Of a stretch of 64,000 bases of DNA, positions 27,628 through 36,867 are shown piece after piece. Below the pieces are notes generated by a model, which saw only the letters and a list, made by a program, of their open reading frames with translations, did no database searches and was not told the DNA's origin. The DNA is from Fibrobacter sp. UWB13 (GTDB lineage Bacteria > Fibrobacterota > Fibrobacteria > Fibrobacterales > Fibrobacteraceae), in the NCBI RefSeq assembly GCF_900177805.1, contig NZ_FXAX01000001.1, positions 186,001 through 250,000 on the forward strand. The letters run 5' to 3'. The position numbers and the translations under genes are program-made. Each line of letters starts with the position of its first letter. The first letter of the stretch is position 1.

Positions 27628-28257
27628 ATGAAGAATGTTGCTGTTTTGGGTGGTGCTTTTGATCCGGTCCATAAAGACCACATGCGTGTGGCTAGAACTT
27701 GTCTGGATCGTGGTTTTTGTGATGAAGTCTGGTTTATGCCGAGTCCCGACCGCTGGGACAAGCAACTGAACGCTTCGCCAGAAGACCGCTTTGCGATGCT
27801 CGAACTTGCATTCTCGGGCGATAAGCGTTTGTTCCTTTCTGATCTGGAAATCCAGCAGGGCGATTATCGCGGCTCGTACGTGTTCTTGATGAGCCTCAAG
27901 GAAAAATTCCCAGATATCAATTTCCGCTTGCTCACGGGTGCCGATACTTACGAAGGCATCCCGCATTGGCGTGACCCCTTGAATTTTTACGGCACGAACT
28001 ACAACGGCCATTTGCTGCTCCGCGATATTGAATTGATTGTCTTTGCCCGCAATGGTTATCCACAGCCGGATATGGAACAACATAAACGCAACGGCTATGC
28101 TCCGCTTTACTGGCTTGGACCGGAACAGGGCTTTAACGGCGTTTATTCGAGCACTGCCATCCGCAGGTCGCTTTTGCTGAACCGGGGTGTTTGCCCGCAG
28201 GGGTTGGAACAGTCCGTTTACGATTACATCATCAAGCACGATTTGTACAGGGAATAA
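27628..28257 (+). CDS. nadD: Nicotinate-nucleotide adenylyltransferase
   Basis: NadD joins nicotinate mononucleotide and ATP to form deamido-NAD. The start at ATG 27628 is chosen because KNVAVLGGAFDPVHKDH then begins at residue 2; a GTG at 27613 is less likely. The nucleotidyltransferase signatures GGAFDPVHKDH and SSTAIRRSLL (HIGH- and ISSTxxR-like) are intact. At 209 residues the length is normal. It sits 1 base before the pseudouridine-synthase gene, suggesting one operon from rsgA onwards. Confidence 0.92.
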   Translation: MKNVAVLGGAFDPVHKDHMRVARTCLDRGFCDEVWFMPSPDRWDKQLNASPEDRFAMLELAFSGDKRLFLSDLEIQQGDYRGSYVFLMSLKEKFPDINFRLLTGADTYEGIPHWRDPLNFYGTNYNGHLLLRDIELIVFARNGYPQPDMEQHKRNGYAPLYWLGPEQGFNGVYSSTAIRRSLLLNRGVCPQGLEQSVYDYIIKHDLYRE

Positions 28258-28258
28258 A

Positions 28259-29224
28259 ATGGGCAAGGCTCCGTCAGATATGTTCTTTGAAAGTGAAGTG
28301 CGCCCGGAATACGAAGGCCGCCTTTTGCTCGATTCCCTTTGTGACCGCTTCACGTACCACAGCCGCGAAGACTGGGTGGATCGCCTGACGCGCGGACTCG
28401 TGACGATTAATGGTGCAACAGCCAATGTAGAGACTGTAGCGCATCGTGGCGACAAGGTCGTTTACCATGTCGAAAATTACAGCGAGCCTGAAGTCCCGAC
28501 TGATTTTGAAACAGTCTTTGAAGATGATGAATTTATTCTAGTCGCAAAGCCTGCAGGTGTCCCTGTACACCATACGGGCCGCATTTTCTACAACACGTTT
28601 GCCGCAATCATCCGTCGTGAATTCGATTCTGAGACGGCAACGCCGATGCATCGCCTCGACCGCGATACGGGCGGACTTATCTTGTTTGCAAGGTATGGCG
28701 AAACGGCTGCACGTTTCCAGAAAAATTTGGACCGCATTTTGCTCCGCAAGTTCTACCTCGCGGTCGTGCGTGGAAAGTTCCCGGAAGGCGAAGTGGAATG
28801 CCACATGCCTTTGCGTGAAGACCCGGAGGACCCGATCCGCTTGCGCATGCACCACCGCGCCGATGGCAAGGAATGCTTTACGCGTTTTAAACTTGTGCGC
28901 CATTTGGATTGCCCTGAAGTTGCACCGGAGCTTTCGCTAGTCGAGGCTGAACTCATCACGGGGCGTAAACACCAGATTCGCGCTCACCTCGCTGAGATGG
29001 GTTACCCGATCGTGGGGGACCGCCTGTATTACCGCGATAGTGAATTTTACCAGAAGCTCGCGCAGGGTGGTGAACTCACTGACGAAGATATCAAGGTTCT
29101 TGGCGCCCACAACCAGATGCTTTTTGCGTACAAGGTTGAACTCCAGCTCCCGTATTGGAAAGAACCCCGTGTGTTCGAAAGTCGCGCATACCCTGCTGAT
29201 ATGGCAAAACTCCTCGCAGAATAA
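28259..29224 (+). CDS. RluA family pseudouridine synthase
   Basis: A 321-residue enzyme that isomerises uridine in rRNA or tRNA. The N-terminal 85 residues form an S4-like RNA-binding part (LTRGLVTINGATANV). The catalytic motif HRLDRDTGGLILFA carries the essential Asp at about residue 130, and LITGRKHQIRAHLAEMGYPIVGD closes the domain. Start ATG 28259 lies 1 base after nadD; an earlier in-frame ATG overlaps nadD and is rejected. The modified site (RluA, RluC or RluD type) cannot be assigned. Confidence 0.92.
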   Translation: MGKAPSDMFFESEVRPEYEGRLLLDSLCDRFTYHSREDWVDRLTRGLVTINGATANVETVAHRGDKVVYHVENYSEPEVPTDFETVFEDDEFILVAKPAGVPVHHTGRIFYNTFAAIIRREFDSETATPMHRLDRDTGGLILFARYGETAARFQKNLDRILLRKFYLAVVRGKFPEGEVECHMPLREDPEDPIRLRMHHRADGKECFTRFKLVRHLDCPEVAPELSLVEAELITGRKHQIRAHLAEMGYPIVGDRLYYRDSEFYQKLAQGGELTDEDIKVLGAHNQMLFAYKVELQLPYWKEPRVFESRAYPADMAKLLAE

Positions 29225-29228
29225 CGCA

Positions 29229-29255
29229 AAAACGCGAAAAAATGCGTTTTTTGCT
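29229..29255 (+). terminator. Terminator after the pseudouridine synthase gene
   Basis: AAAACGC and GCGTTTT pair around a short A-rich loop and are followed by T residues. Confidence 0.65.
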
Positions 29256-29320
29256 CCGTTTTTACATAAAAATTGAATCAGTGCGTGAATTTTTGGCGCA
29301 CTTCTTTGTATTTTATGCAC

Positions 29321-30112
29321 ATGAAATTTTCATTCCTTCCTAAAGTATTGTTGTGTCTGGGGCTTTCTGGCGTTTTTGCCGTTGCCCAAGAAACGGTAGA
29401 AAGCGTTCGTCGCCAAATTAAGACGGTCGAGGCCGAAACCGCTCGCGAAAAATCTATGCACGAAGCCGAAAAGAAGCGCCATGCCGAATTCGTTGAAGTC
29501 GGTCGCAAAAAGGTGCAGAACCTCTCGGCCCAGAACAAGTCCTTGAAAGCCGAAATCGATTCGCTCAAGGTCGAACTCAAGAAAATTTCAGCAGCTCGCT
29601 CCAAGACGAACGGCTCGATCCGCTACTTCGAAAACCGCAAGACGAAGTACGCCGATTCTCTTGCAACGGTCATCGATTCTCTCGTGCCGTTCTTTGAATC
29701 GGATTTCCCGTACCGCACGGACGAAGCAGTCAAGAACATCCAGGAAATCGCAAGCATGTTGCACAAGGGCTTGATCGAAACGGACGACGCCTTGAACCGC
29801 ACGATGGAAGTCTTTTACGACCGCATCCGCCTGGGTTACACCACCGAAGTTTGGAAGGGCTTTTTGCAGGTGGACGCTCGCAACGTGGCAGGAACGTATT
29901 TGCGCTACGGTGCAGTCGCTTCGATCTTTGTCAGCAATGACGGTAACGATGTCTTGTTCCTCACTCGTAACGGTCTCGGCTACTCCTGGAAGAACGTCTC
30001 CGAAGACCTCACGATGCGCACAGTCCTTAAGGACGTGATGAAGGTCGCCGAAGGCAAGACCGCTCCAAGACTTGTGACTATCCCAGTATCTTTCCCGAAG
30101 GAGGCTAACTAA
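29321..30112 (+). CDS. DUF3450 family periplasmic protein, first gene of a TonB2-type operon
   Basis: The start at ATG 29321 gives a signal peptide (KFSFLPKVLLCLGLSGVFAVAQ). The mature part begins with a long coiled coil (about 25-110, rich in Glu, Lys and Ala), then a globular part with VPFFESDFPYRTDEAVKNI and RLGYTTEVWKGFLQVD, which matches DUF3450. In Vibrio-like TonB2 systems a DUF3450 gene precedes the ttpC/exbB genes; the role is presumably periplasmic and accessory to energy transduction. Its TAA overlaps the next ATG (TAATG), so translation is coupled. Confidence 0.85.
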   Translation: MKFSFLPKVLLCLGLSGVFAVAQETVESVRRQIKTVEAETAREKSMHEAEKKRHAEFVEVGRKKVQNLSAQNKSLKAEIDSLKVELKKISAARSKTNGSIRYFENRKTKYADSLATVIDSLVPFFESDFPYRTDEAVKNIQEIASMLHKGLIETDDALNRTMEVFYDRIRLGYTTEVWKGFLQVDARNVAGTYLRYGAVASIFVSNDGNDVLFLTRNGLGYSWKNVSEDLTMRTVLKDVMKVAEGKTAPRLVTIPVSFPKEAN

Positions 30113-31608
30113 TGAGCTTCCGTAATTTTACCGCATTTGTATTTGCCGCAAGCCTCGTGGCGCTCACGCCGACTGCATCTCTTGCTCAGCAGAACGTGAC
30201 TGTCGATGCAGTCAAGAAACGCGCCGAACTCAACAGCGCAAAGGCTGACCTCGAAGAAGCCCGCCGCAAGCGCGACATGGCTGTCGCCGCCCGATGGAAG
30301 GACCGCGAAACGTTCAACAAGGAACGTGAACTCTTCAATGAAAAGTATCAGCTCGGCAAGGAACGCGTGGACGCCTTGATGTCCGAACGCACCCGCTTGC
30401 TTGAAGACGTGCGCGTGGCTCGCGAAGACTTGGCACAGGTCAAGCTCCAGGCCGAAAAGGCCCGTGCCGAATACCTCTCGCTCGCTGCAGGTCCGGAACG
30501 CTTGGAAATGCTTGCCAAGTTCCAGGAACAGGGCGTGCCGTTCAAGGTTGCCGATCGCGTCGAAGCGCAGAACAAGGTCAAGAAAGAGATGGGCCTCTAC
30601 CGTGATGACCCGCTCCGCATTGCCCGCGCGATGCTCGACGTTGCCAAGAAAGAAATGAAGTTTACGCGTGAAGTCCGCACCGAAAAGGCTGACCTCATGT
30701 TCGGTAGCTCGGTTGCCGAAGGCGACCGCATGCGCTTGGGTGGCCTCTTTGCCATGCAGATGGCGAAGGTCACAGACATCAACGGTTTCCATCCGTCGGC
30801 TTTGATGCTCCCGGTTGCAGGCGAAAAGAAGCGCGTCTATAGCTGGCAAGAAAATCTCTCTCCCGAAACGCGCAAGGACGTGGCAAAGGCTTTTGCTGGT
30901 GCGAATGATTCCGCTTTCGTGATGGTGCCGGTCGATGTGCTCCTCAGTACCGAACTTTCGAGCGAACTGGCTAACCACCAGGAAACCACGTGGAAAGAAG
31001 ACTTTGCTGAATTCTTCCATAACGGCGGCATCCTGATGTACCCGATTGCAACGCTCTTTATCCTCGGTCTTATCATCTTCCTCGTGCGCCTCGTTTGGCT
31101 CCTCGTCCTTGGCTTTGGTGGTCGTGGTGCCCGCAATGCGGCAAAGGCTCTCGCGAATCGCGACTTGAAACTTGCAACCGCTGAATCTGAAAAGGCTCAT
31201 GGCGAAGTGGGCAAGGTGTTGCGCTCTGTGCTTGGCAAGAATTTCAAGGACCGCGCGAGTGCCGAAAAGTCTCTCGAAGTCTTGTTCGCAGGCGAAGTGC
31301 CAAAGCTCGAAATGGGCCTCAGCTGGATTTCCGTGTTTGCCTCGACGGCTCCGCTCCTCGGTCTTTTGGGTACCGTTATGGGTATGATTGAACTTTTCAA
31401 TGTCATTACTATGCACGGTACGAGTGACCCGAAGCTTTTGGCTGGCGGTATTTCCATCGCCCTCGTGACGACGGAAGCAGGTCTTATCGTGGCTATCCCG
31501 CTCCAGCTCTTGCATACGCTCCTCGTGAACATCTCGGATTCTGTCCGTACACGCATGGAAAAGACGGGCCTTGCCGTCCTCAACGCTATCTGGATTAAGG
31601 AAAAGTAA
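30112..31608 (+). CDS. Long ExbB/TolQ-like protein with periplasmic coiled coil (TtpC type)
   Basis: A 498-residue protein: signal peptide to about residue 24, then a coiled-coil region to about 130 (LEEARRKRDMAVAARWKDRE), a periplasmic domain, a membrane segment near 305-330, and a C-terminal MotA/TolQ/ExbB proton-channel domain (GLSWISVFASTAPLLGLLGTVMGMIELF, GGISIALVTTEAGLIVAIPL). This architecture matches the TtpC component of TonB2 systems. It couples to the next gene by TAATG. Confidence 0.87.
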   Translation: MSFRNFTAFVFAASLVALTPTASLAQQNVTVDAVKKRAELNSAKADLEEARRKRDMAVAARWKDRETFNKERELFNEKYQLGKERVDALMSERTRLLEDVRVAREDLAQVKLQAEKARAEYLSLAAGPERLEMLAKFQEQGVPFKVADRVEAQNKVKKEMGLYRDDPLRIARAMLDVAKKEMKFTREVRTEKADLMFGSSVAEGDRMRLGGLFAMQMAKVTDINGFHPSALMLPVAGEKKRVYSWQENLSPETRKDVAKAFAGANDSAFVMVPVDVLLSTELSSELANHQETTWKEDFAEFFHNGGILMYPIATLFILGLIIFLVRLVWLLVLGFGGRGARNAAKALANRDLKLATAESEKAHGEVGKVLRSVLGKNFKDRASAEKSLEVLFAGEVPKLEMGLSWISVFASTAPLLGLLGTVMGMIELFNVITMHGTSDPKLLAGGISIALVTTEAGLIVAIPLQLLHTLLVNISDSVRTRMEKTGLAVLNAIWIKEK

Positions 31609-32240
31609 TGGACGAATATTCCGTCATCGAAGCGACCATGAGCATCCTGCTGCGCGGCGGCTGGGTGTTGCTCCCGCTATTCCTGATTGGGTGGCTGGGC
31701 TGGTTCTTGATGTTTGAACGATACGGCTATTATTTTATGCTGAAAGGCACTTCGACTTCGAAGTTCTTCAAGGATTTGGACACGGTGGGCGAGGAGGCTG
31801 CTTTTGCAAAACTCCGCAAGCGCCGCTTTGGCTACTTCTTGGCTCTGGTCGAAAACGTTCGAAAATACCGTAAAGATGGTCCTGTGGCTGTACGCAATGC
31901 GATGCTCGCGACGCGTCACGAACTGGACGTGAGCCTTTCCAAGTCGCTCAAGACGATTGTGACGTGCGCCTCGATTGCTCCGCTCCTCGGACTTTTGGGA
32001 ACAGTCTCAGGCATGGTGCATACGTTCGAGACGATTAAGCAGTTTGGCTTTGGAAACCCGGTGCTCTTGGCCGATGGCATTTCCGAAGCGCTCCTCACGA
32101 CGCAGGCGGGCTTGCTTGTTGCGTTCCCGTTGATGCTCGTTTATAACTATCTCGAAAGTCGAGTAGATTCTATTGGTGATTTTGCCTGGGGCGAAGCGCT
32201 CAAGTTCGAAGAACGTTGCTTTGCCAAGGAGGTTGAATGA
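31608..32240 (+). CDS. exbB: ExbB-like proton channel subunit
   Basis: A 210-residue MotA/TolQ/ExbB protein with three membrane segments: about 14-36, then the pair at about 120-145 and 160-185. Family signatures are ASIAPLLGLLGTVSGMVHTFE and GISEALLTTQAGLLVAFPLML. It forms the inner-membrane proton channel with ExbD and energises TonB. Start and stop overlap both neighbours (TAATG and ATGA). Confidence 0.92.
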   Translation: MDEYSVIEATMSILLRGGWVLLPLFLIGWLGWFLMFERYGYYFMLKGTSTSKFFKDLDTVGEEAAFAKLRKRRFGYFLALVENVRKYRKDGPVAVRNAMLATRHELDVSLSKSLKTIVTCASIAPLLGLLGTVSGMVHTFETIKQFGFGNPVLLADGISEALLTTQAGLLVAFPLMLVYNYLESRVDSIGDFAWGEALKFEERCFAKEVE

Positions 32241-32641
32241 GTTTTATCCGTAAACGTTCGAGAAGCGGTGGAGGCATTGATGTCTCTCCGATGCTCGATA
32301 TGGTGTTCATCCTTTTGATTTTCTTCATCGTGACTTCGACGTTCACGCGCGAAACGGGTGTGGATGTGACGAAGCCGAAGGCGAGTACCGCAAAGGAACT
32401 CGCGAAGGAAAGCATTTTGATTGGTGTCACCCGTCAGGGGACCATCCACATCAACGAGACGCAGGTGAACCTCTCGACTTTGCAGACCGTGCTCCGCCAG
32501 ATGATGGCCGAAGCACCGGACCGTCCGGTGATTATCGTGAGCGACCGTGACGCCCCCAACGGAGTCGTGGTCGACATCCTTGATGAATGTAATTTGGCGA
32601 AGGTGAGAAAAGTCTCCATTTCCGCGAATAAGGAGGAGTAG
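32237..32641 (+). CDS. exbD: ExbD-like biopolymer transport protein
   Basis: A 134-residue ExbD/TolR protein with a basic N-terminus, a single membrane helix at about 18-38 carrying the proton-site Asp (VSPMLDMVFILLIFFIV), and a periplasmic domain (RPVIIVSDRDAPNGVVVDILDEC). It overlaps exbB by 4 bases, implying a fixed ratio. Confidence 0.93.
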   Translation: MSFIRKRSRSGGGIDVSPMLDMVFILLIFFIVTSTFTRETGVDVTKPKASTAKELAKESILIGVTRQGTIHINETQVNLSTLQTVLRQMMAEAPDRPVIIVSDRDAPNGVVVDILDECNLAKVRKVSISANKEE

Positions 32642-32652
32642 CTCTCGCTCTC

Positions 32653-33294
32653 ATGCTTGACTTTTGTGCGAAATATTTCCGATTCCCGGTGGCGTTTGTG
32701 CTTTCGTTTGTCGTGGGCGCAGTGTTCTTTCTTGCGATCCCGGTCATCAACGTTCTGTTCTTCGATAAAGGCGTGAAGTCCGAAAAAGTTCTCGAAGAAG
32801 TGACCGAAGTTGAAGTTCTCGTGAGTGAGAAAAAGCCTGAGGTGAAGCAGAAGGTCATCCGTACGGTGGCAACTCCGAACACGTTCAAGGTTTCGGCGCA
32901 CATGGGCGTATCCCGTAGCCAGAATTTCCAGATGGACTTGTCGCTTGCTCGCGGTGCCGCTGGCGATGGCGTTGCCGTGGATGCAGGTTCGATGGAAAAC
33001 GTAATTTACGAGGCTGGCGAAGTGGATGAACAGGCGCAAGTGTTGCGTGAAATCCAGCCGAAGTTCCCGGAACGCGCCAAGAAAATGGGCGTTTCGGGTT
33101 ACGTGAAAGTATTTATTGTGATTGATGTGAACGGTGACGTGGCTCAGGCTCAGGTGCTGACGCAGGACCCGGCAGGCTATGGCTTTGATATCGAAGCGCT
33201 CAAGGCTATTCGCCAGTGGAAGTTCTCTCCGGCGCAGTTACGCGGCTTCCCAGTAGCACAAAAAGCTACAAAGGAGTTCCGTTTTGTTAAGTAA
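32653..33294 (+). CDS. tonB: TonB family energy transducer
   Basis: A 213-residue protein with one N-terminal membrane helix (about 8-36), a short linker without the usual long Pro repeats, and a C-terminal TonB domain (about 125-213): PKFPERAKKMGVSGYVKVFI, with YGFDIEALKAIRQWKFSPA. The YP motif of classical TonB is replaced by KFP. It is a short TonB2-like protein that would carry energy to outer-membrane transporters. No TonB-dependent receptor is encoded in the window. Confidence 0.88.
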   Translation: MLDFCAKYFRFPVAFVLSFVVGAVFFLAIPVINVLFFDKGVKSEKVLEEVTEVEVLVSEKKPEVKQKVIRTVATPNTFKVSAHMGVSRSQNFQMDLSLARGAAGDGVAVDAGSMENVIYEAGEVDEQAQVLREIQPKFPERAKKMGVSGYVKVFIVIDVNGDVAQAQVLTQDPAGYGFDIEALKAIRQWKFSPAQLRGFPVAQKATKEFRFVK

Positions 33295-34261
33295 GTTTGT
33301 CTACTGTTTGCTGCTTTTGCTCCTGCCGTTGAATGTTTTTGCTGCGGATGATTTCTTCTTCAAGGCGAACGAGCTTTACGATCAAGGGCGTTACAAGGAA
33401 TCGGTGAAGTATTACCGTGCGGCGATTGACGATGGCCGTTACGAGCCGTTTGCGTGGTTCAACTTGGGCAATGCCCTTGTGCAGCTTGGCAAAAAAGAAG
33501 TTGCGATGGTTGCTTACAAGCGTACTGTCGAACTCCTTCCGGACTTTGTGAAGGCCTGGATGCTTCTTGGTGATTTGTATTACCTCGCTGAATCTCCGAG
33601 CGATGCGATTGTCGCTTATAACCGTGCGATTGAACTCGGGACGGAAACGGACCACATCCATTTTGCCCTTGCGGAATGTTATATGAAGGGTAGCGACTGG
33701 ACGCTTGCGCAAAAGCATTTTGAACGCGCTTTGGCGTTGAACCCGGACCGCATGGATGCTTGGTACGGCCTTGCCGAAGTCTATGAAAAGCTTGGCGATT
33801 ACGAATATGCAGTGAAGACGCTCAAGAATGCGCTCCAGATGACAGCGACCGCTGGCGCCGACGTGCATTACACGCTCTCGTATTACTACCGCAGCATGGA
33901 TTCTACGCGGCTTGCGCTCAATGAAATGGAAAACGGCATCATGATGGATCCCGAAAACGTTTCCGCTCGCCGCTATCTCGCACAGATGTATGTCAAGAAT
34001 GAATCCCCGTGGATGGCTATTTTCACGCTTGAAGAAGGCCTCCGCCATAAGAAGGGAATTGCGGATTTGAATCTTGATTTAGGACAAATTTACTTTACGC
34101 AAAAGCGCTACGATGAAGCATTTGAATGTTACATGAAGGCTTGGCGTGCCGGCAATTCTCAGGGCCGCATCGGTGCTGAAAACGTTGGCCACATCTTCTC
34201 GAACGCAGGCGATACCGAAAAAGCCGAAGCCCTCTACGCCCGCATCCGCGATAAGAAATAA
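33284..34261 (+). CDS. TPR-repeat protein of the TonB2-type operon
   Basis: A 325-residue protein with a TTG start overlapping tonB by 11 bases. The signal peptide at about 1-20 is followed by about eight tetratricopeptide repeats from residue 25 on (AWFNLGNALVQLGKKEVA, DAWYGLAEVYEKLGDYEYA and similar). TPR proteins are frequent last genes of TonB2-type operons and probably act as a periplasmic scaffold. It runs up against the converging U32 gene with only 3 bases between stops and no obvious terminator. Confidence 0.85.
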   Translation: MLSKFVYCLLLLLLPLNVFAADDFFFKANELYDQGRYKESVKYYRAAIDDGRYEPFAWFNLGNALVQLGKKEVAMVAYKRTVELLPDFVKAWMLLGDLYYLAESPSDAIVAYNRAIELGTETDHIHFALAECYMKGSDWTLAQKHFERALALNPDRMDAWYGLAEVYEKLGDYEYAVKTLKNALQMTATAGADVHYTLSYYYRSMDSTRLALNEMENGIMMDPENVSARRYLAQMYVKNESPWMAIFTLEEGLRHKKGIADLNLDLGQIYFTQKRYDEAFECYMKAWRAGNSQGRIGAENVGHIFSNAGDTEKAEALYARIRDKK

Positions 34262-34264
34262 TTT

Positions 34265-36850
34265 TTACCCTTTCTTTCTATCTTGCCAGACGCTTTGATT
34301 GAACAGCTGGCCTTCGGAGAGTCCGTACTTTTCTTCGACGCCGGCTTTTGAAATGGCTGTGTCGATGTCGAGCTTGCCGCGGATGGCTTGCGTGTAAATG
34401 TCGATTTTGCGGCGGACAGATTCGGGTTCTTCGTCCAAGAGTTCCAGGCGGTAGCTGTTCACGTTCTGTGCGATGAGCCTTGGCAATAGCTTGAGGGCGG
34501 ATTGCGGCTTGCCGACAAAGAGCGTGTTGCGGCATTCGGCATCGGATTGCAAGAAGTGGCGTTCGCCTTTGTGGTCGAGAATTTCGACTTTATGTTGTGT
34601 GCAAATCTTTTTGCATTCGGGGAAACGGCGGCCTGTCGTGAGGGCGCGTGCGAAGGCGCAGTATTCCGAGTGGAATGCGGGCATGTACTGGTGTAGGGCG
34701 AGTTCGAGCTTGCTTCCGTCTATGTTCTTGAGCAAGTCAAAAAGCTGGGTGCTGTTGAGGTCCCACGACGGATGCAATTTTTCGAGGCCTTGTGCCAAAA
34801 GCCAATCGTAGCTGGCGCTGTTGGTGGCGTTCAGGCTGTAGTCGCCAACCATCGGAATTCCGGAATCCTTGAGGAGCGCGAGCGAACCGAGGTTACGCAC
34901 GAGTGCAAATTCCGGCATGAGCATGAGAATTTGTTTGATGTAATGGTTCTCGCCGGGCTTATGGATGCGGAGGGTCGCGATGCCTGCTTCAAAACCGAGC
35001 TTATGGATGCGTTCGAGCGGTTCGTCGTATTTGACGCCCCAGTCAAAGTCCATGACGACTTTGTCGATGTCGAACCCTTGAAGTGCGTCGATTTGTTCGG
35101 GACGTCGAACGAGAACGGTAATTGTGCGACGATTCTTGGAAGTGCTCGTGGTGCTGCCGGGAGTGCCCGCGACCGTGCTTGTGCTGCTTACGATGCTGTG
35201 TAGGAATGCGCGACCGTTGTCTGCAGAAGGAGCAAGTTCTTTCCACTGCAAGCGTTTCTCGTCAAATGCTTGTACCGCTTCTTGGCGGAGCGTGCGCAAG
35301 ACTTTGCCGGGGAGGAATGCGTTTTGCGGGAGCTTGATTTCGAGCTTGTCGAGAACGTAGGCGGTCGCGCTCAATCCGGAAAGTTCTTTCTTTGCGATGG
35401 CTTGGAGTGCATCGGGTGCGACTTCGTTGCGGGCTGCTTCGAGAATGGCGCCTTCGACGGTGACCGCGTGCGTCTCGTTTGCGGTGCGTGTTTCCGAAAT
35501 CGTGAGTTTGAGTGGTTCGCCAATTTTGCCTTCGAGTGTCATGCAAATGGGGATGTGCTTGGCGAAGCTCTTGTCGGTAAAAGTCTTGTGCAGTTCTTTT
35601 TCGAGAGCGGGGGAGTCGTTGCGGTAGGCTTTCATGCCGTAGCTGACTTTGCGCAAGTTGAATTCTCGACCGAATTCCAGACGAACTTGCGACTTCCCGG
35701 CGCGATTGGCGAATGTCGCTTTGTACAGTCGACTTCCCGTTTGGCGCGGTTCGGGCTCAGCCCTATATTCCTCAAATAAAATCCCGTCGCCCGGCAATAA
35801 AGTGCAAGGAACTGGCTTGTCTTCAAGTTCTACAATCACGCCGTTGCGGTCTACCTGAACGACGGTTCCGATAAATTCACCGTGATGGTTCGAGAACGAT
35901 CCGTCGACGAGTTCCTGGTGGTTTACGCCATCGAGCCAGCCTGTATTGAGTCCGCGAGAGAACAGGACTTCCAGCGGTTCCAAGTCCTGCGCAGTAAGCT
36001 CGGCGGCATTTCCATTCGCACACTCGGCATTTTCTTTATAACCTTTTTCGCTCAGTATTTCCAGCGCCTTGCGGTAGGCGTGCGAAACGGCGGCCACATA
36101 TTCTGGGCTCTTCAAACGCCCTTCGACCTTGAGCGATTCCACGCCGATTTCCCTAAGTTCTTCAAGCTTTGGGAGTGCACACAAGTCTCGCGTGCTGAAC
36201 AAGTAACGGGCCTTAGGGTCTTTCCATTCCTTGCCGTCCACAAAAATGCGGTAGGGAAGGCGGCAGCTTTGGGCGCACTGCCCGCGGTTTGCCGAGCGCC
36301 CGCCAAAGTTTTCGCTGGTGAGGCACTGGCCCGAGTACGAGACGCAAAGCGCCCCGTGGATGAAAACTTCCAGTTCTAGGTCGGTGAGGCTCTTGATTTG
36401 CGCAATTTGCTTAGCCGAAAGTTCGCGTGCCAAGACCGCTCTTGAAAATCCGATGTCCTTGACCAAGTTCACGGCTTCGGAACTCGCGAGCGTCATTTGC
36501 GTACTTGCGTGGATTTCCTGTTCCGGACTAATCGCCTTGATGAGCCTTGCAAGCCCGATGTCCTGAATGATGAACGCGTCCGGCTTTAACGCAATCAAGC
36601 GTTCCAAAAATTCCGGCAACTCCTGAATTTCGCGCTCGAAGATGAGGATGTTCATCGCGAGGTACGTCTTTACGCCACGAAGCCTTGCGTAGCGGATCAT
36701 CTCTTCGACATCTTCAAATGAAAAATCTTCGGTTCGACCGCGTGCGTTCCAGTGGGGCACACCATAGTAAACCGCATCCGCCCCGTTGTTGATGGCGGAT
36801 TCCAGCATGTCGCGCGTACCGACAGGCAAAAGCAGTTCAGGATTGTTCAT
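34265..36850 (-). CDS. U32 peptidase-like protein with DUF3656 (RlhA/TrhP-related)
   Basis: An 861-residue protein. The U32 domain spans about 1-300, with LLLPVGTRDMLESAINNGADAVYYG and the cysteine cluster region SGQCLTSENFGGRSANRGQCAQSCRLPY split over about 172-200. DUF3656-like and C-terminal U32-like parts follow. In E. coli, relatives RlhA and TrhP hydroxylate 23S rRNA C2501 or tRNA U34 rather than acting as proteases, so an RNA-hydroxylation role is likely. Residues about 555-575 are a Ser/Thr-rich low-complexity linker. Confidence 0.82.
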   Translation of the reverse strand: MNNPELLLPVGTRDMLESAINNGADAVYYGVPHWNARGRTEDFSFEDVEEMIRYARLRGVKTYLAMNILIFEREIQELPEFLERLIALKPDAFIIQDIGLARLIKAISPEQEIHASTQMTLASSEAVNLVKDIGFSRAVLARELSAKQIAQIKSLTDLELEVFIHGALCVSYSGQCLTSENFGGRSANRGQCAQSCRLPYRIFVDGKEWKDPKARYLFSTRDLCALPKLEELREIGVESLKVEGRLKSPEYVAAVSHAYRKALEILSEKGYKENAECANGNAAELTAQDLEPLEVLFSRGLNTGWLDGVNHQELVDGSFSNHHGEFIGTVVQVDRNGVIVELEDKPVPCTLLPGDGILFEEYRAEPEPRQTGSRLYKATFANRAGKSQVRLEFGREFNLRKVSYGMKAYRNDSPALEKELHKTFTDKSFAKHIPICMTLEGKIGEPLKLTISETRTANETHAVTVEGAILEAARNEVAPDALQAIAKKELSGLSATAYVLDKLEIKLPQNAFLPGKVLRTLRQEAVQAFDEKRLQWKELAPSADNGRAFLHSIVSSTSTVAGTPGSTTSTSKNRRTITVLVRRPEQIDALQGFDIDKVVMDFDWGVKYDEPLERIHKLGFEAGIATLRIHKPGENHYIKQILMLMPEFALVRNLGSLALLKDSGIPMVGDYSLNATNSASYDWLLAQGLEKLHPSWDLNSTQLFDLLKNIDGSKLELALHQYMPAFHSEYCAFARALTTGRRFPECKKICTQHKVEILDHKGERHFLQSDAECRNTLFVGKPQSALKLLPRLIAQNVNSYRLELLDEEPESVRRKIDIYTQAIRGKLDIDTAISKAGVEEKYGLSEGQLFNQSVWQDRKKG

Positions 36851-36867
36851 ACCCGCAAAAATAGAAT

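Noticed and set aside
30109-31515. Open frame antisense to the long ExbB gene
   Set aside because: The plus-strand frame has proton-channel motifs and tight coupling to its neighbours.
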